Assembly (NCBI GenBank): GCA_039105265.1
Contig: JAPFFF010000002.1
Span: forward strand, 7,936,001-8,000,000
From: Tritrichomonas musculus
Lineage: Eukaryota > Parabasalia > Tritrichomonadida > Tritrichomonadidae
Direction: 5' to 3'
Length of the DNA stretch: 64,000 bases
The position numbers and the translations under genes are program-made. Below the pieces are notes generated by a model that ran no database searches, was not told the origin of the DNA, and worked only from the letters and a program-made list of their open reading frames with translations. Of this stretch, positions 48,973 through 59,536 are shown piece by piece; position 1 is the first letter of the stretch; every line of letters begins with the position of its first letter.

Positions 48973-49252
48973 CAAACAAATTTCTGAAAATATAAATATT
49001 CTTTCAATTTAAAATCTCTTTTTGAAAGTTTAGTTTTTTTGATAAGATTTTGAATAGCGTAAACAAACATAATATCAATAAGCATTTTATATATTAATCA
49101 ATAGGCGTTTAATTAGCATTAAATATAAATTCATTACAGAAAACTATTCTCTACGATAAACTCTAACGGAAAATTGAATAAAATCATTCAAAACGATTCA
49201 TTTGAAAATTTGAATACTTGATTTACTATTCGAACTTGGTGTAATTTTGACA

Positions 49253-51334
49253 ATGAAATCAGAGGCTTCCGAGATATTTTCAAATATTTTCGAAGGTAAA
49301 AAGCTAGATTTATCAGAACAGCATGTTAAAAATGAAATTCAAAAAAATCCACAACTTTTTGAAGATCAAACAGTGCAATTATCTAATCATTATTTTCAAG
49401 AATGGTCTGAAAATCTTCTTCACCTAACAAACGAAAATCTTTTTGATACATCGGTCCATTATTTCTCAATTTTCACAAAAGTAATTGATATAATTCCATC
49501 TTACTTCCCTCCTGACTCACAAATTTTTTTACTAATTGTGCAATCTTTTCTTAATAATATTATTAAAAATAATGAGCTGATGAAAAATTTTTGTTTGTCT
49601 CTTTGCTTCAAAATCCAAGTTATGATATGTTCAAATAATAACTCAATTGATTATTCACAAATAGATTTAGTTATTACTATTTTTAAATCTTTTCATATCG
49701 TTGATATTATTCTTGAAGTTATTACCCAATATCCATTCAATTTCTCAAAAGATATTAAATACAATCCAAGCAAGGAAGTTATTCTTTATATAGAAATAGC
49801 ATTTTTAAGATATTTATTAACACAAAAAATTGTTGGTCATATCTTGGACTCAATGAATAACATAGATAATGAATCAAAAATTAATTTATTAGTGAGTATT
49901 CTTCACAAAGTTTTCAATCAGCTAATTACCGAAAAAATAAGTACATTAACAATTAATGTCAATCCTCCTCTTGGAAAACTCCTCGGCACTCCATATCTAT
50001 CATGGATATGCGATGAATATCGAATTCAAATAAAAGAGCAGAAAAACAGTGACCAAGAGGATAAAGAGAGTTTGCTAAATTCAAATAATTATAAATTCAA
50101 TTTTACTCAACTATATGAAGCATGTGGCTCATGTATCTATGATGAAATTCTGAAATATTCACGCGACAAAAACGACGATATTTCCCACATTTTGTACATA
50201 ATTGAAAGTCTTTCTCAACACTACTCGCGTGATTTTGAGTCAACTCCTGGAGCGATGAATTATCTTGAATCCAGCATCCGCGAAGCACTGAACGATAGCA
50301 GGATGAAATTTGACTACAATTTGGCCTTTCACATCGACAACTCGATATCGAATGCCTTCCTCTACGGTGCCACCTTTTGGGAATATTTTATTGCCCATCC
50401 TCATAAAGAAGAGATTAAAAACGACGACAATAGTGATGACAATCATCATCATCATCATCACGATCACTGCCAATGCGGTTTTTTATTTGGCAATCGCGAA
50501 TCTTTTGCCAGATCAGCCCTTCTCCATGCTGTAATGAGGATCGAGAACAAGTCGAAGTTCTGTGCCTACTTGGCAAACTCGATCAACAGCCTTACTGCTG
50601 CGCATGGACAAGGTGTCATTGAGATCATCACGCCAATATTAGATATCATCCAACTTGCAACAGGCGGAAACAACATTGGCCTCGCTTCCTCCATCCATCA
50701 CCGCCATGAACATCACGAACACCACGAACACGAGCACCATAAGCACGAAGCTGTCAACGAAAATGATAATGCTACTTCTGGTTGTTGCTGCGAATGCGAT
50801 TCGGGCAATCTTTGGGTTGAGGCTCGACTATCGTTTAAAGGAAAAGTCATTCCTGTCTTCTGTGACTATCTGACCTACCAGATTGTGAATGCAATCATCG
50901 ATTCCGGCGGTTGCTCGCTCGACGAGATAAAGAAGGCCGTTAAAGGCAACAACGATGAAATAGAAGACCGCGTCATCACGCTTGCTGACTATCTCTTATA
51001 CTTGAACGATGACGATAAATATGTCTTTGATTCGTCCTACTGTCCCGAGCAAGACTTCATGCGAATTGTTCCCTTTTATGAACCAATGAAGGGCCAAATA
51101 AGCCCTGAAAAACATGACTTAATAAAGAAAAAGATTTTGGCAGCTATTCAGACTAAGGGATTTGAAAAATTGGAATTCTTCATCTATGACAGCTTTTTGA
51201 TGTTGAACAGAAAGGTCAGGCCAGACACAGCAATGATTCTCGATATGCTTGACGAGCTTGTATCTGATGGAGATCTTGAATTAAATGACGGAATTGTTAA
51301 ATACATCAAAGGTAATGAAGAAGAAGAAAAATAA
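49253..51334 (+). CDS. His-rich protein with cullin/APC2-like C-terminus
   Basis: From the ATG at 49253 it is 693 aa (the frame begins two codons earlier at a TTG). The N-terminal half is all-helical, as in cullin repeats. A His/Asp patch (about 396-408, HHHHHHDHCQC), a second His/Glu patch (about 481-502) and a GCCCECD cluster (about 509) interrupt the middle. Residues about 540-620 (VNAIIDSGGCSLDEIKKAV, then YLLYLNDDDKYVF) and 635-690 (KKKILAAI through ILDMLDELVSDGDLEL) resemble the winged-helix modules of cullins and of APC2 of the anaphase-promoting complex. The His/Cys clusters could bind zinc, nickel or copper. Assignment rests on weak pattern matching. Confidence 0.45.
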   Translation: MKSEASEIFSNIFEGKKLDLSEQHVKNEIQKNPQLFEDQTVQLSNHYFQEWSENLLHLTNENLFDTSVHYFSIFTKVIDIIPSYFPPDSQIFLLIVQSFLNNIIKNNELMKNFCLSLCFKIQVMICSNNNSIDYSQIDLVITIFKSFHIVDIILEVITQYPFNFSKDIKYNPSKEVILYIEIAFLRYLLTQKIVGHILDSMNNIDNESKINLLVSILHKVFNQLITEKISTLTINVNPPLGKLLGTPYLSWICDEYRIQIKEQKNSDQEDKESLLNSNNYKFNFTQLYEACGSCIYDEILKYSRDKNDDISHILYIIESLSQHYSRDFESTPGAMNYLESSIREALNDSRMKFDYNLAFHIDNSISNAFLYGATFWEYFIAHPHKEEIKNDDNSDDNHHHHHHDHCQCGFLFGNRESFARSALLHAVMRIENKSKFCAYLANSINSLTAAHGQGVIEIITPILDIIQLATGGNNIGLASSIHHRHEHHEHHEHEHHKHEAVNENDNATSGCCCECDSGNLWVEARLSFKGKVIPVFCDYLTYQIVNAIIDSGGCSLDEIKKAVKGNNDEIEDRVITLADYLLYLNDDDKYVFDSSYCPEQDFMRIVPFYEPMKGQISPEKHDLIKKKILAAIQTKGFEKLEFFIYDSFLMLNRKVRPDTAMILDMLDELVSDGDLELNDGIVKYIKGNEEEEK

Positions 51335-51799
51335 CAATATTGTTTGATCAATTCTTTTAAATTTTTAATAAAATATTATTTTATATTTTTTAAGAAATTT
51401 GATGAGCAAGTTTAAATTTTTTTCGTATATGAATATCAATTAGGTTTAACGTATTCATAAAAAGAATTATTTTTTATAATGAATAAATAAGATAATTTAT
51501 GAAATATTTCATTTTAACAAAAATTGAATGCAAAAAGGAAGTTGTTTGATCATTTTAAAGATAAAGGTTAAATTTTATCTTATAGTTTTTTTTAATGAAA
51601 AAAATGGAATTTTCTTTAATACCATTTTTTATTTGAATGAAAAGAGTGTTTAGTATATAAAAATATTTCGTAATAATTTTTTAAAAAAATAGGTTTAATA
51701 CAGCAATTTAAAAGGAAAATAAATTTTAGATGAGGATAAATTTTATTCAAAACTTTTTCAATTTCTTTAGATTTTAGAATTGCAGATTTAACACGAATT
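51335..51799. other. Intergenic upstream of the BEACH gene
   Basis: About 465 bp, A/T-rich. AACTTTTTC (51751-51759) lies 41 bases before the BEACH ATG, the reverse complement of the GAAAAAGTT word seen before other genes. The minus-strand open frame overlapping this stretch is noise. Confidence 0.5.
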
Positions 51800-54700
51800 A
51801 TGGACAATTATGACATAGACACCATCATTTCTCTTTTTCGAGAACGCGGAAATTCAGCACTTTTTCTTGTTAATGGGAATGAGCCAGATAAACTCCAATC
51901 AATTTTGAATAGATTTCCAATATTAGAAAAATACAATTGTTTTTCATTTTCATTCAATCTCAAGCAAGGAAAAAACATCAAACAATTATTAAAAGATAAC
52001 CAGTATACAGAAAAATTTTCTACGGATGATTTGAATCTCGTATTAAATTCTGATATTACCACGACATCTGCATTCATTATCTTTTTTAATATTTTTTCTT
52101 TTTTCTATTACAGTGATGATAACGATCAGAAAAGTCCAGATTCGCCTTCTATGCCACGTTTTGAGAATGATATGACAATTGATGTTCTAAACTTATTTAT
52201 GCGATGTTTAATAAATCTAGCCCATCTTCAACACCACAAAAGTTTAGATACGAGTGACAAAGAATTTGAAATAATAGAATTGCCCAGTTCAGATTCATTT
52301 TTACCTCCTGAATATTACGATAGATTAATTTTCTTTTTCTTCAGAAATATTTTGATAACTTCACTTCACTTTTTTGATACAGACGATGGCTCGGCAGGCA
52401 AGAATGATCTTACCGAATCTATTTTATTATTTTTAGCTTTTTTTGACAATCAAAAATATTTGCCGGCTGATTTTTTTGAATTGTTTATTTCATTCATTTT
52501 CAAAGAGAAAATTCAAGATTTTTCGGAGCATGTATTAGGTCTTCTAATCAAGATGTTCAAAGAGTCACGACCTCTTGTTTTACAGAACGATGTATCAAAG
52601 ATCATAGAATACATCCATCCATTTCTTACGTTGTTCAATCAACGAGCGCTTGATTTGATTGTGATCATATCAAACACGTACAAAACGCTTTCGAAATCAG
52701 TCATTGATTGTTTTTCGAATTTGTCGTTATCAATGATCAATGTCCTTCTTGAAGAGACTCCAAAGATCGTCATTGAAGAAGAAGAGTTCGATGCACCTTA
52801 TAACATTGACGATATCAGATTGAATGAGAATAACAGCAGCGTTGATTTCATCAAAAAATTGTCATTCAATTTTATTGAGACAAAAAGTCAGTTTGAAAAA
52901 GGATTCGTTTGTCCTAGAATTTCATCAAATGGAATCGATTGGATTCTTCAAAATTTGGACAATCATATCCTGATGATAACTAGTCGATTAATTGTCACTT
53001 TTGTTTCCTCAAATGAAATTGTTCTTGACAACTTTTTCAATACATTCAAAGAAGCGATTTTAAAGATTAATCAATCTTATTATTTCGATGCTTTGGCAAT
53101 CTTTTATCATTTTGCTACTTCTTTTCAGAAGACTTATTTCATCTCTAAATACTTTGATTTTTTGTTGAATCCAAAATTGTTCAATGAAAAAGAATCAATT
53201 TTTACTTCGTTGAGTGATGTGAAGAATGCTTTTCGAAATGCTGCTTTTTCTATTCTTTCCGATTATCCAGAAACAATTTGTGCATTCATTGCTAAATCAC
53301 TCAATCCTCTGTTTCGATCTGAGCTTTTGTTTCGAGTTAAAAATAGAGCAAATTTTGCTCCAATCATTCTTGATGTTGCAAACGTTTGCAGCTCGTTGAG
53401 AACAATTGATGCAAGATGGCATTGTGAAGAAATTGAGAAGGCTCGATGTTGCTCTTTTTGTTTCTTGTCTGATTTGTTTTTATCTATGAATAATAGTTAT
53501 AAATACTTCGATGAAGTGATGCAATTTTGCTTGGAAAAAAGTGTCACAAACATCTTCATCAATTTGTACAAAGAATCAACTTTGAATTCAAGAAATTTTG
53601 AATTATTACATAAAGTTTACAAATTCATAATGAGGCTTTTGAACCTGTCTTTGGAACTTTCTTGGAAATTCATCAAAATAACCGACTCTATTTTTGATAA
53701 GAGGAACTATTTGGTCCCTCAAATGAAGCAGTTTTTCGTTTTAATCATGAATTACGCATTGAAATTGAAATCTGATTCAGAACTGGCAAAAGAAGTTAAA
53801 AACATTGATAAAAGATCATTCGAAGCTGTTAAAATGTCATTGAAATATATTTCATTGTTTGAAACAATCAATCCTCATCATTTGTGCTTAATTACTTCGA
53901 ATATTTCACATCACATGTCAGAAGAATTATTCATATATTTGCTGGAGCGAATGGGAAAGCCGCCCAAATTCAACAACAAGATAGATTGTTTCATGATAAA
54001 GAATCCCATATTTATATCTGTTCTTTTGTTTTCAAGTGGACTCACGCAGCGAGTTATGCGAATTTTCACAAATCTCTGTGTTTTTTCGGTTAGAAATTCG
54101 TGTTTCTTTAATGATCATCAAATAGATTCGATATTAATTCAGATTCTTCAAAATAAGGAGAAAATTGTCTACAGGAATGTAATTTTGGATGATTTTTATT
54201 ATGATCGTTCGATATCAAAACAAGCGATTCAAGAGCTTCTTTTTTTAATTTGTTCATATAAAACTGATTTGAGAATAGTCTCTCAATTATTGAAGGATAA
54301 AAAGTTCATTCCTTTCGTCAATTCTTTATTGACAAACTATCAAAATGGCAACCTTCCAATTTTGAGCATTCCTTCGATGTCAGCTGAAAATTGTCGTAAA
54401 TTGAATTATTCCGATTTTACGGGCGACTTTTCATTCTCTTTTTGGATCATTTATGACATTAATTTTTTGACTTCATTTCCTACTGAAAATGTTGAAATAA
54501 TAACCGTTAATAACGGCGTCTATCGGTTTGGATTCTATCTTCAAGGAGCAAAGTTACGGGCCTATTATTCGAATGGTAAGACACGATCTGATGTCAACTT
54601 GAGTTTTTTCAAAACAAACAAATGTTCATGGACGTTTGTTTCAACAAGTTTCTTTTGTAAGAAGAAATCATTTGACACTTTTTGTTATGAAATGCCAATG

Positions 54701-57700
54701 AATATATCTGAGTTTGATGGAATTGTTTTTAATGATCAATTTCCAATTGAAATTCGAATTAATTCGAGTCTTCAAAAGAGGAATTATAATCCTAAGAACA
54801 ATTATTACAGCTTCTATTCTTTCCCTGAGAATGAATTTGTTGGATTTGTCAAAGATGTCAGATTTTATAACAGAACGTTGAGCACCAGTGAAGTTTTTGA
54901 TCTTTTCTATCGTCCTTTGAATCATGATGTCATTCCGACTCTTTGTCTTTCAAATTTGAAAGACTTTAAAGTGCATTATTCACATTTTGACAACTTGTTC
55001 AATGTATTGAGAAGAGAAACAAGTGTTGCAAAGCTTGTTAAAATTCTACTGAAACATGATCAAGAAGAATCAATTTGTTACGAAATCCTGGGAATCATTG
55101 GGAAACTTGCAAATGTGATTAAAATTCCAACGTCTTCATTGATGATATTTCTGAGTGACAGTAATCATTATGAATTCAAAAACACGTTTAATTGTTTCTA
55201 CTTTATTTTTCAAAATATAAAAGATAACCATACAATGAAAGTGAAATTCTTTAACGTCTTCATTTCTAACGTTTACATTTGGTGTCATTTTGTCAATTTT
55301 AAAGACATTCTTTTCTTTTACAAGACAAAATTAATCATTGAAAATGCCGACTTGCTTGTCGATAATTCTGGCTTGAATCTGTTTTTGTATTACTTCGGAA
55401 AAATTGATTCTGCGTTTTGGAGCGATTATGTCATCTTTTTAAAAAGAATTTTTGAAAAGTCGCCTCAAAAGGACGAACAAAAGTTCATTCTTAACTTCAT
55501 CAATAAAAAATTCAACAAAATTAAAAATCATTCAAGAAAATTCATTAATGATCAAAGTAACTTGGCAAATATCATTCTTAACCAATTAAAGGTTGAAACA
55601 TCTAATATAACTGCTTTTTACCCTTCAATTTGCCAGTCCAAACAGCAAATAATAGTCGATGAAAACACAATTTTTAGAACTAAAAAAGTGTCGGAAATTC
55701 ATCCAAATAAATATGCTTCAGCAAGTAAAAGAGACAGAAAGAAAGCAAAAGAATTGAAGAAAGTTGATGAAGTTCCTAAAGAAAAGAAAATCGATTTATT
55801 GGATGATATTCCTGATGATTTTAAAGATCCGAATTTTTCTGAAGATGACCAAATAAGTACTGAAAATCAAAATGAAAATATTGAAAATGATGATATTCGT
55901 AATATTAACGAGAGAGATAGAATGTATTTGATTTATTTACTTCAATTGATTGATCATAAATCCTTTATTTTTACAAAAAATGAAGATGCTTTCTCAATCC
56001 TTCTTCAATTGCTCAAAATTAAAGACTTGCAAATCACCGAAAATGTTTTATTAACTTTGTATAAAATTTCTTCTGAGCAGCCAATTTCATTATTCACTTT
56101 GATTGCTTACAACAACATTAACAAAGAATTATTTCCCTCTATTTATGAATTTTTAAAGTCAAAAATTAATGAATATCCAAACTTCTTCCCCTTATTGTGT
56201 TCAGTTGCCATTTCAATGCAGCCCCAGCCAAATTGTTCTGACTTTTTGGAAGAATATCAATTATTAGAAAATACGACAGTTGCAGCAGCTACAGCCAGCA
56301 AAAATAATAATAATAAAGGAAGTTATGATCCATGGTATTTGTTTCCAATTATGCTTGGGTTTTCATTAACATTTGATTCATTATTATTCCTATTTAAAAT
56401 ATTGCTTCAGAATTGTAATAAAAAATGGGAAACAATAGAAAAAATGATAATTTTGTTTGATTTCCTGTCGAATTATTTCGACAATCGAATCATTGTTGCC
56501 CAATTTTTGGAATACATATATGAATACAATAATGACTTTATTTATGAGATCATTCGATATTTTGCCATGGTATTATTTGCACATCCTTATTTATCGAGTT
56601 TTCCTTCATTAAATCTTCTTCATTTGATCATAAATGAAACATTGATTTTGAAATCAATTGTTTATGACATTGGAATTCATCTTAATCAGAGAGGTAAAAT
56701 GGACCAGTCATTCGAGATCTTGTTAAGATTGATTGATGCATGCCCATCTGATCCAAATGAAAAATATGAGCAATTGATTTCGACTTTGAATTCTATATTT
56801 AGGAATGAAATTAGAAATAGTTATTATTACTTCGAGATGTGTTCTTCTTGTGACCAATTAGTCAAAGATTACAAATCCATTTTTGAAGAAAATTTCAATG
56901 AAATTTTTTCTGTTTTAAGAGACATGATACAAAATAACCGAAAAACAAATAAGAAGAATAAAACTAAGTATGTAAACGCTTCTTCTAGAATGATTGGAAC
57001 TGATGACTTAGAAATCATTAATAATCGAAATGATCACATTCACATTATAAATGGAAAAAGATTATCATCTCAATATGATTGTGTTTTTAGACAAATGATC
57101 TATCGAAATAATGAGAAAAATTCAAAAGATATCGAAACCTTTGATTCTAATTGTAGCCTTCTTTATAATGGTAACTTTTGTCCTGTTAAAATAACTCTAG
57201 ATCAAAACGAAAACAAGGTCACAATATTAACACCAACTTCGCAAAGATATTTTGACCTTTGCCAAGATGTTCTTTATACATTTAAGAGGCCAGAATCAGA
57301 TATTTGTGAAATCTTCACAAAATTTGGTAAGAGATATCGTTTGAAGTTCTGTGAAAAGCGTCAAATGAAAGATATTGCACAATATAACAGCAGCAAATTG
57401 TTCGAAGATGTCTCAAATAAATGGTCAAAGAGCGAAATGACAAATTTCGAGTTTTTAATGTATTTGAACGCTTTGGCTGACAACATTCATCTAGAAAAGG
57501 CAATCTTCCCGTCACCATTGTATAAGAGAAAGGCTGTTCCAGATGGAAAATGGAATTTGGATCCAATTAATAATAAAGAAGAACAAAAAGAACAAAAAAC
57601 AAAAAGTAAAAGTAAAAAATTTAGCTTATTAAATAATAAAGTCAAGGAAAAGAATGCAACGCCAAATGCTCGAAAAAGAAACAATGCTTTTTCTAATATG

Positions 57701-59371
57701 ATGAGCAAAATTAAATTTAAAAAAGATAATAATAATATTAATGATGATGATGATGACGGTAATGAAGATGTAAATGACAACAATAATGAGAATGTAAGTG
57801 ATAATGAAGACGATAATGATAACTTTGTTAATGAACTCGATTTTCGTAATGTTGATCCTGATATAATAAACTATTGCTATGAAAATCAAGTTGTTCCGGC
57901 CAGATACTTCTATGACTTCGAACTATACAATGATGAATTCAATTCTCAAAAAAATAGTCAAAATGAAAATGATAATGATAATGTTAAAAATAATCACAAA
58001 ATTGAATTTGAATTAATGTACAATATGAGAAAATGCATTGAAAATTACGAATCCATAAGCTCTTTTGCTGAAGATTATTTAGGAATAAAGGTTTCAAGTT
58101 CTCGAAAGCTGATTGAACGAAAAAACTGTCCTGGCATCTTTCAGAACAAAAACAGAGACAATCTTATTTTTGCAGTTTCATTAAAGTCACATTCGCAAAA
58201 CGATTGTTCATCATTTCTTGCAATTAACTCAAATTTCCATGTAAAATACTTCTCAATCATGGCTGAAGAAGAGAAGAATCAATCGTTTTTGTCCAATCTG
58301 GCTTCTATTGATGTTAATTTATCAAAGCCTACCATTTTGAACGATAAATCACTTTTTACATACATTACAAATAATTATCAGCAATCATCTGTGAAAGCAG
58401 TAAATGAAACTGATTCACTTATTCTTGATAATGTCAGTAATAAATGTCAGCTATTTCAGCTTGATGATGGAATTGCGACTTTTGATCCAAATAATAAAAT
58501 ATTAGTTATTTTTACAACTTCTTCAATTGACGCCATCTCTTCTTCACCTTCTCCTCTTTTATTAACATCGCCAAGTCCACTTGATTCTTCATTAAATAAC
58601 GATGATTTTGCCTTGAATTCGCATCGTTTGACATCTCTGATTTTGTCAACTTCAATTTCAGACGTTTATTGCAAGACTTACACTACTCCTCTCTCTGATC
58701 CAGTTTACTTATTATGTGGAAACACAGAGAGACAATTTTATGCTGTTTCGCCAACGGTTGTTTATTCAAATAACCGTTTCTTTGCCCAATTTAGTAGTAC
58801 AATCAAAATTTTGAAAGTTTCGATGATTTTCAATGTCATCGTAGTTGCAACTGAAGACGGAAAAGTTCATATTTTAAGTTCAACTAGTGGCAAAAAAATT
58901 AAAACAATTGATACGAATATAGAAAATGATAATTTTATGAAAAATCAATCAAAAAGTTGGATTCAAATGAATGAAATATCTGAAATTGTGATTACTCATA
59001 ATTTTGGCTTTTTATTAATTGTAATGAAAAATGGAAATTTATTCTTATACACAATAAATGGAACTTTAATCAAAGCAACCCAAATTGAAACAAGGCACAA
59101 TAGTGATAGCATTCGCTTCTGGTTCACCTTCGATACAACACATGGAGTCGATTATATTGGTTTTGTTACAAATAATGAAAAAATTTTCTACTTTGAAGCT
59201 TTTTATCCATCAACTTTGGTACAAATGACAAGTAATGAAAAATTCAAAAATGTTTTAGCTGTAAATTATGATAAATTTTCTAGATGTTTCTTGGTATTGA
59301 ATAATAATTGTGAGATTTCGGTTGTTACTCATAATGTTCTTGTTGTACCAATTAATTATGATCTTATTTAA
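51800..59371 (+). CDS. Giant BEACH-family protein (neurobeachin/LYST-like) with eroded BEACH core
   Basis: At 2,523 aa it has the typical order. A long helical (armadillo/HEAT-like) N-terminus covers 1-840. A concanavalin-A-like beta sandwich at about 855-1045 has FSFSFWIIYD, LRAYYSNGK and FVGFVKDVRFYNRTLS. More helices follow. A PH-like module (about 1735-1860) has CVFRQMIYRNNEK. The BEACH start is W-S-K-S-E-M-TNFEFLMYLNALADN (near 1874-1895). About 200 residues of Lys/Asn/Asp-rich sequence then replace most of the BEACH domain before YFYDFEL, and a beta-propeller-like C-terminus (about 2100-2523) closes it. BEACH proteins act in membrane fission, lysosome size and vesicle traffic. The canonical FRDLSKP and HYGSHYS signatures are not visible. 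Intronless; first ATG used. Confidence 0.85.
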   Translation: MDNYDIDTIISLFRERGNSALFLVNGNEPDKLQSILNRFPILEKYNCFSFSFNLKQGKNIKQLLKDNQYTEKFSTDDLNLVLNSDITTTSAFIIFFNIFSFFYYSDDNDQKSPDSPSMPRFENDMTIDVLNLFMRCLINLAHLQHHKSLDTSDKEFEIIELPSSDSFLPPEYYDRLIFFFFRNILITSLHFFDTDDGSAGKNDLTESILLFLAFFDNQKYLPADFFELFISFIFKEKIQDFSEHVLGLLIKMFKESRPLVLQNDVSKIIEYIHPFLTLFNQRALDLIVIISNTYKTLSKSVIDCFSNLSLSMINVLLEETPKIVIEEEEFDAPYNIDDIRLNENNSSVDFIKKLSFNFIETKSQFEKGFVCPRISSNGIDWILQNLDNHILMITSRLIVTFVSSNEIVLDNFFNTFKEAILKINQSYYFDALAIFYHFATSFQKTYFISKYFDFLLNPKLFNEKESIFTSLSDVKNAFRNAAFSILSDYPETICAFIAKSLNPLFRSELLFRVKNRANFAPIILDVANVCSSLRTIDARWHCEEIEKARCCSFCFLSDLFLSMNNSYKYFDEVMQFCLEKSVTNIFINLYKESTLNSRNFELLHKVYKFIMRLLNLSLELSWKFIKITDSIFDKRNYLVPQMKQFFVLIMNYALKLKSDSELAKEVKNIDKRSFEAVKMSLKYISLFETINPHHLCLITSNISHHMSEELFIYLLERMGKPPKFNNKIDCFMIKNPIFISVLLFSSGLTQRVMRIFTNLCVFSVRNSCFFNDHQIDSILIQILQNKEKIVYRNVILDDFYYDRSISKQAIQELLFLICSYKTDLRIVSQLLKDKKFIPFVNSLLTNYQNGNLPILSIPSMSAENCRKLNYSDFTGDFSFSFWIIYDINFLTSFPTENVEIITVNNGVYRFGFYLQGAKLRAYYSNGKTRSDVNLSFFKTNKCSWTFVSTSFFCKKKSFDTFCYEMPMNISEFDGIVFNDQFPIEIRINSSLQKRNYNPKNNYYSFYSFPENEFVGFVKDVRFYNRTLSTSEVFDLFYRPLNHDVIPTLCLSNLKDFKVHYSHFDNLFNVLRRETSVAKLVKILLKHDQEESICYEILGIIGKLANVIKIPTSSLMIFLSDSNHYEFKNTFNCFYFIFQNIKDNHTMKVKFFNVFISNVYIWCHFVNFKDILFFYKTKLIIENADLLVDNSGLNLFLYYFGKIDSAFWSDYVIFLKRIFEKSPQKDEQKFILNFINKKFNKIKNHSRKFINDQSNLANIILNQLKVETSNITAFYPSICQSKQQIIVDENTIFRTKKVSEIHPNKYASASKRDRKKAKELKKVDEVPKEKKIDLLDDIPDDFKDPNFSEDDQISTENQNENIENDDIRNINERDRMYLIYLLQLIDHKSFIFTKNEDAFSILLQLLKIKDLQITENVLLTLYKISSEQPISLFTLIAYNNINKELFPSIYEFLKSKINEYPNFFPLLCSVAISMQPQPNCSDFLEEYQLLENTTVAAATASKNNNNKGSYDPWYLFPIMLGFSLTFDSLLFLFKILLQNCNKKWETIEKMIILFDFLSNYFDNRIIVAQFLEYIYEYNNDFIYEIIRYFAMVLFAHPYLSSFPSLNLLHLIINETLILKSIVYDIGIHLNQRGKMDQSFEILLRLIDACPSDPNEKYEQLISTLNSIFRNEIRNSYYYFEMCSSCDQLVKDYKSIFEENFNEIFSVLRDMIQNNRKTNKKNKTKYVNASSRMIGTDDLEIINNRNDHIHIINGKRLSSQYDCVFRQMIYRNNEKNSKDIETFDSNCSLLYNGNFCPVKITLDQNENKVTILTPTSQRYFDLCQDVLYTFKRPESDICEIFTKFGKRYRLKFCEKRQMKDIAQYNSSKLFEDVSNKWSKSEMTNFEFLMYLNALADNIHLEKAIFPSPLYKRKAVPDGKWNLDPINNKEEQKEQKTKSKSKKFSLLNNKVKEKNATPNARKRNNAFSNMMSKIKFKKDNNNINDDDDDGNEDVNDNNNENVSDNEDDNDNFVNELDFRNVDPDIINYCYENQVVPARYFYDFELYNDEFNSQKNSQNENDNDNVKNNHKIEFELMYNMRKCIENYESISSFAEDYLGIKVSSSRKLIERKNCPGIFQNKNRDNLIFAVSLKSHSQNDCSSFLAINSNFHVKYFSIMAEEEKNQSFLSNLASIDVNLSKPTILNDKSLFTYITNNYQQSSVKAVNETDSLILDNVSNKCQLFQLDDGIATFDPNNKILVIFTTSSIDAISSSPSPLLLTSPSPLDSSLNNDDFALNSHRLTSLILSTSISDVYCKTYTTPLSDPVYLLCGNTERQFYAVSPTVVYSNNRFFAQFSSTIKILKVSMIFNVIVVATEDGKVHILSSTSGKKIKTIDTNIENDNFMKNQSKSWIQMNEISEIVITHNFGFLLIVMKNGNLFLYTINGTLIKATQIETRHNSDSIRFWFTFDTTHGVDYIGFVTNNEKIFYFEAFYPSTLVQMTSNEKFKNVLAVNYDKFSRCFLVLNNNCEISVVTHNVLVVPINYDLI

Positions 59372-59536
59372 ATCAAGGATTTGTTTGGTGATGACGATTT
59401 TTTTTTTTATTCTAAATGCCATGAATTATATATATTTATTTATTTATAAACTATAATATTTTTAAATTTCTATTTCATTCATTTCAATTAAAAAAAAAAA
59501 TAGAGGTTAATTACTATTGACCATTTAGGTCAAAGA

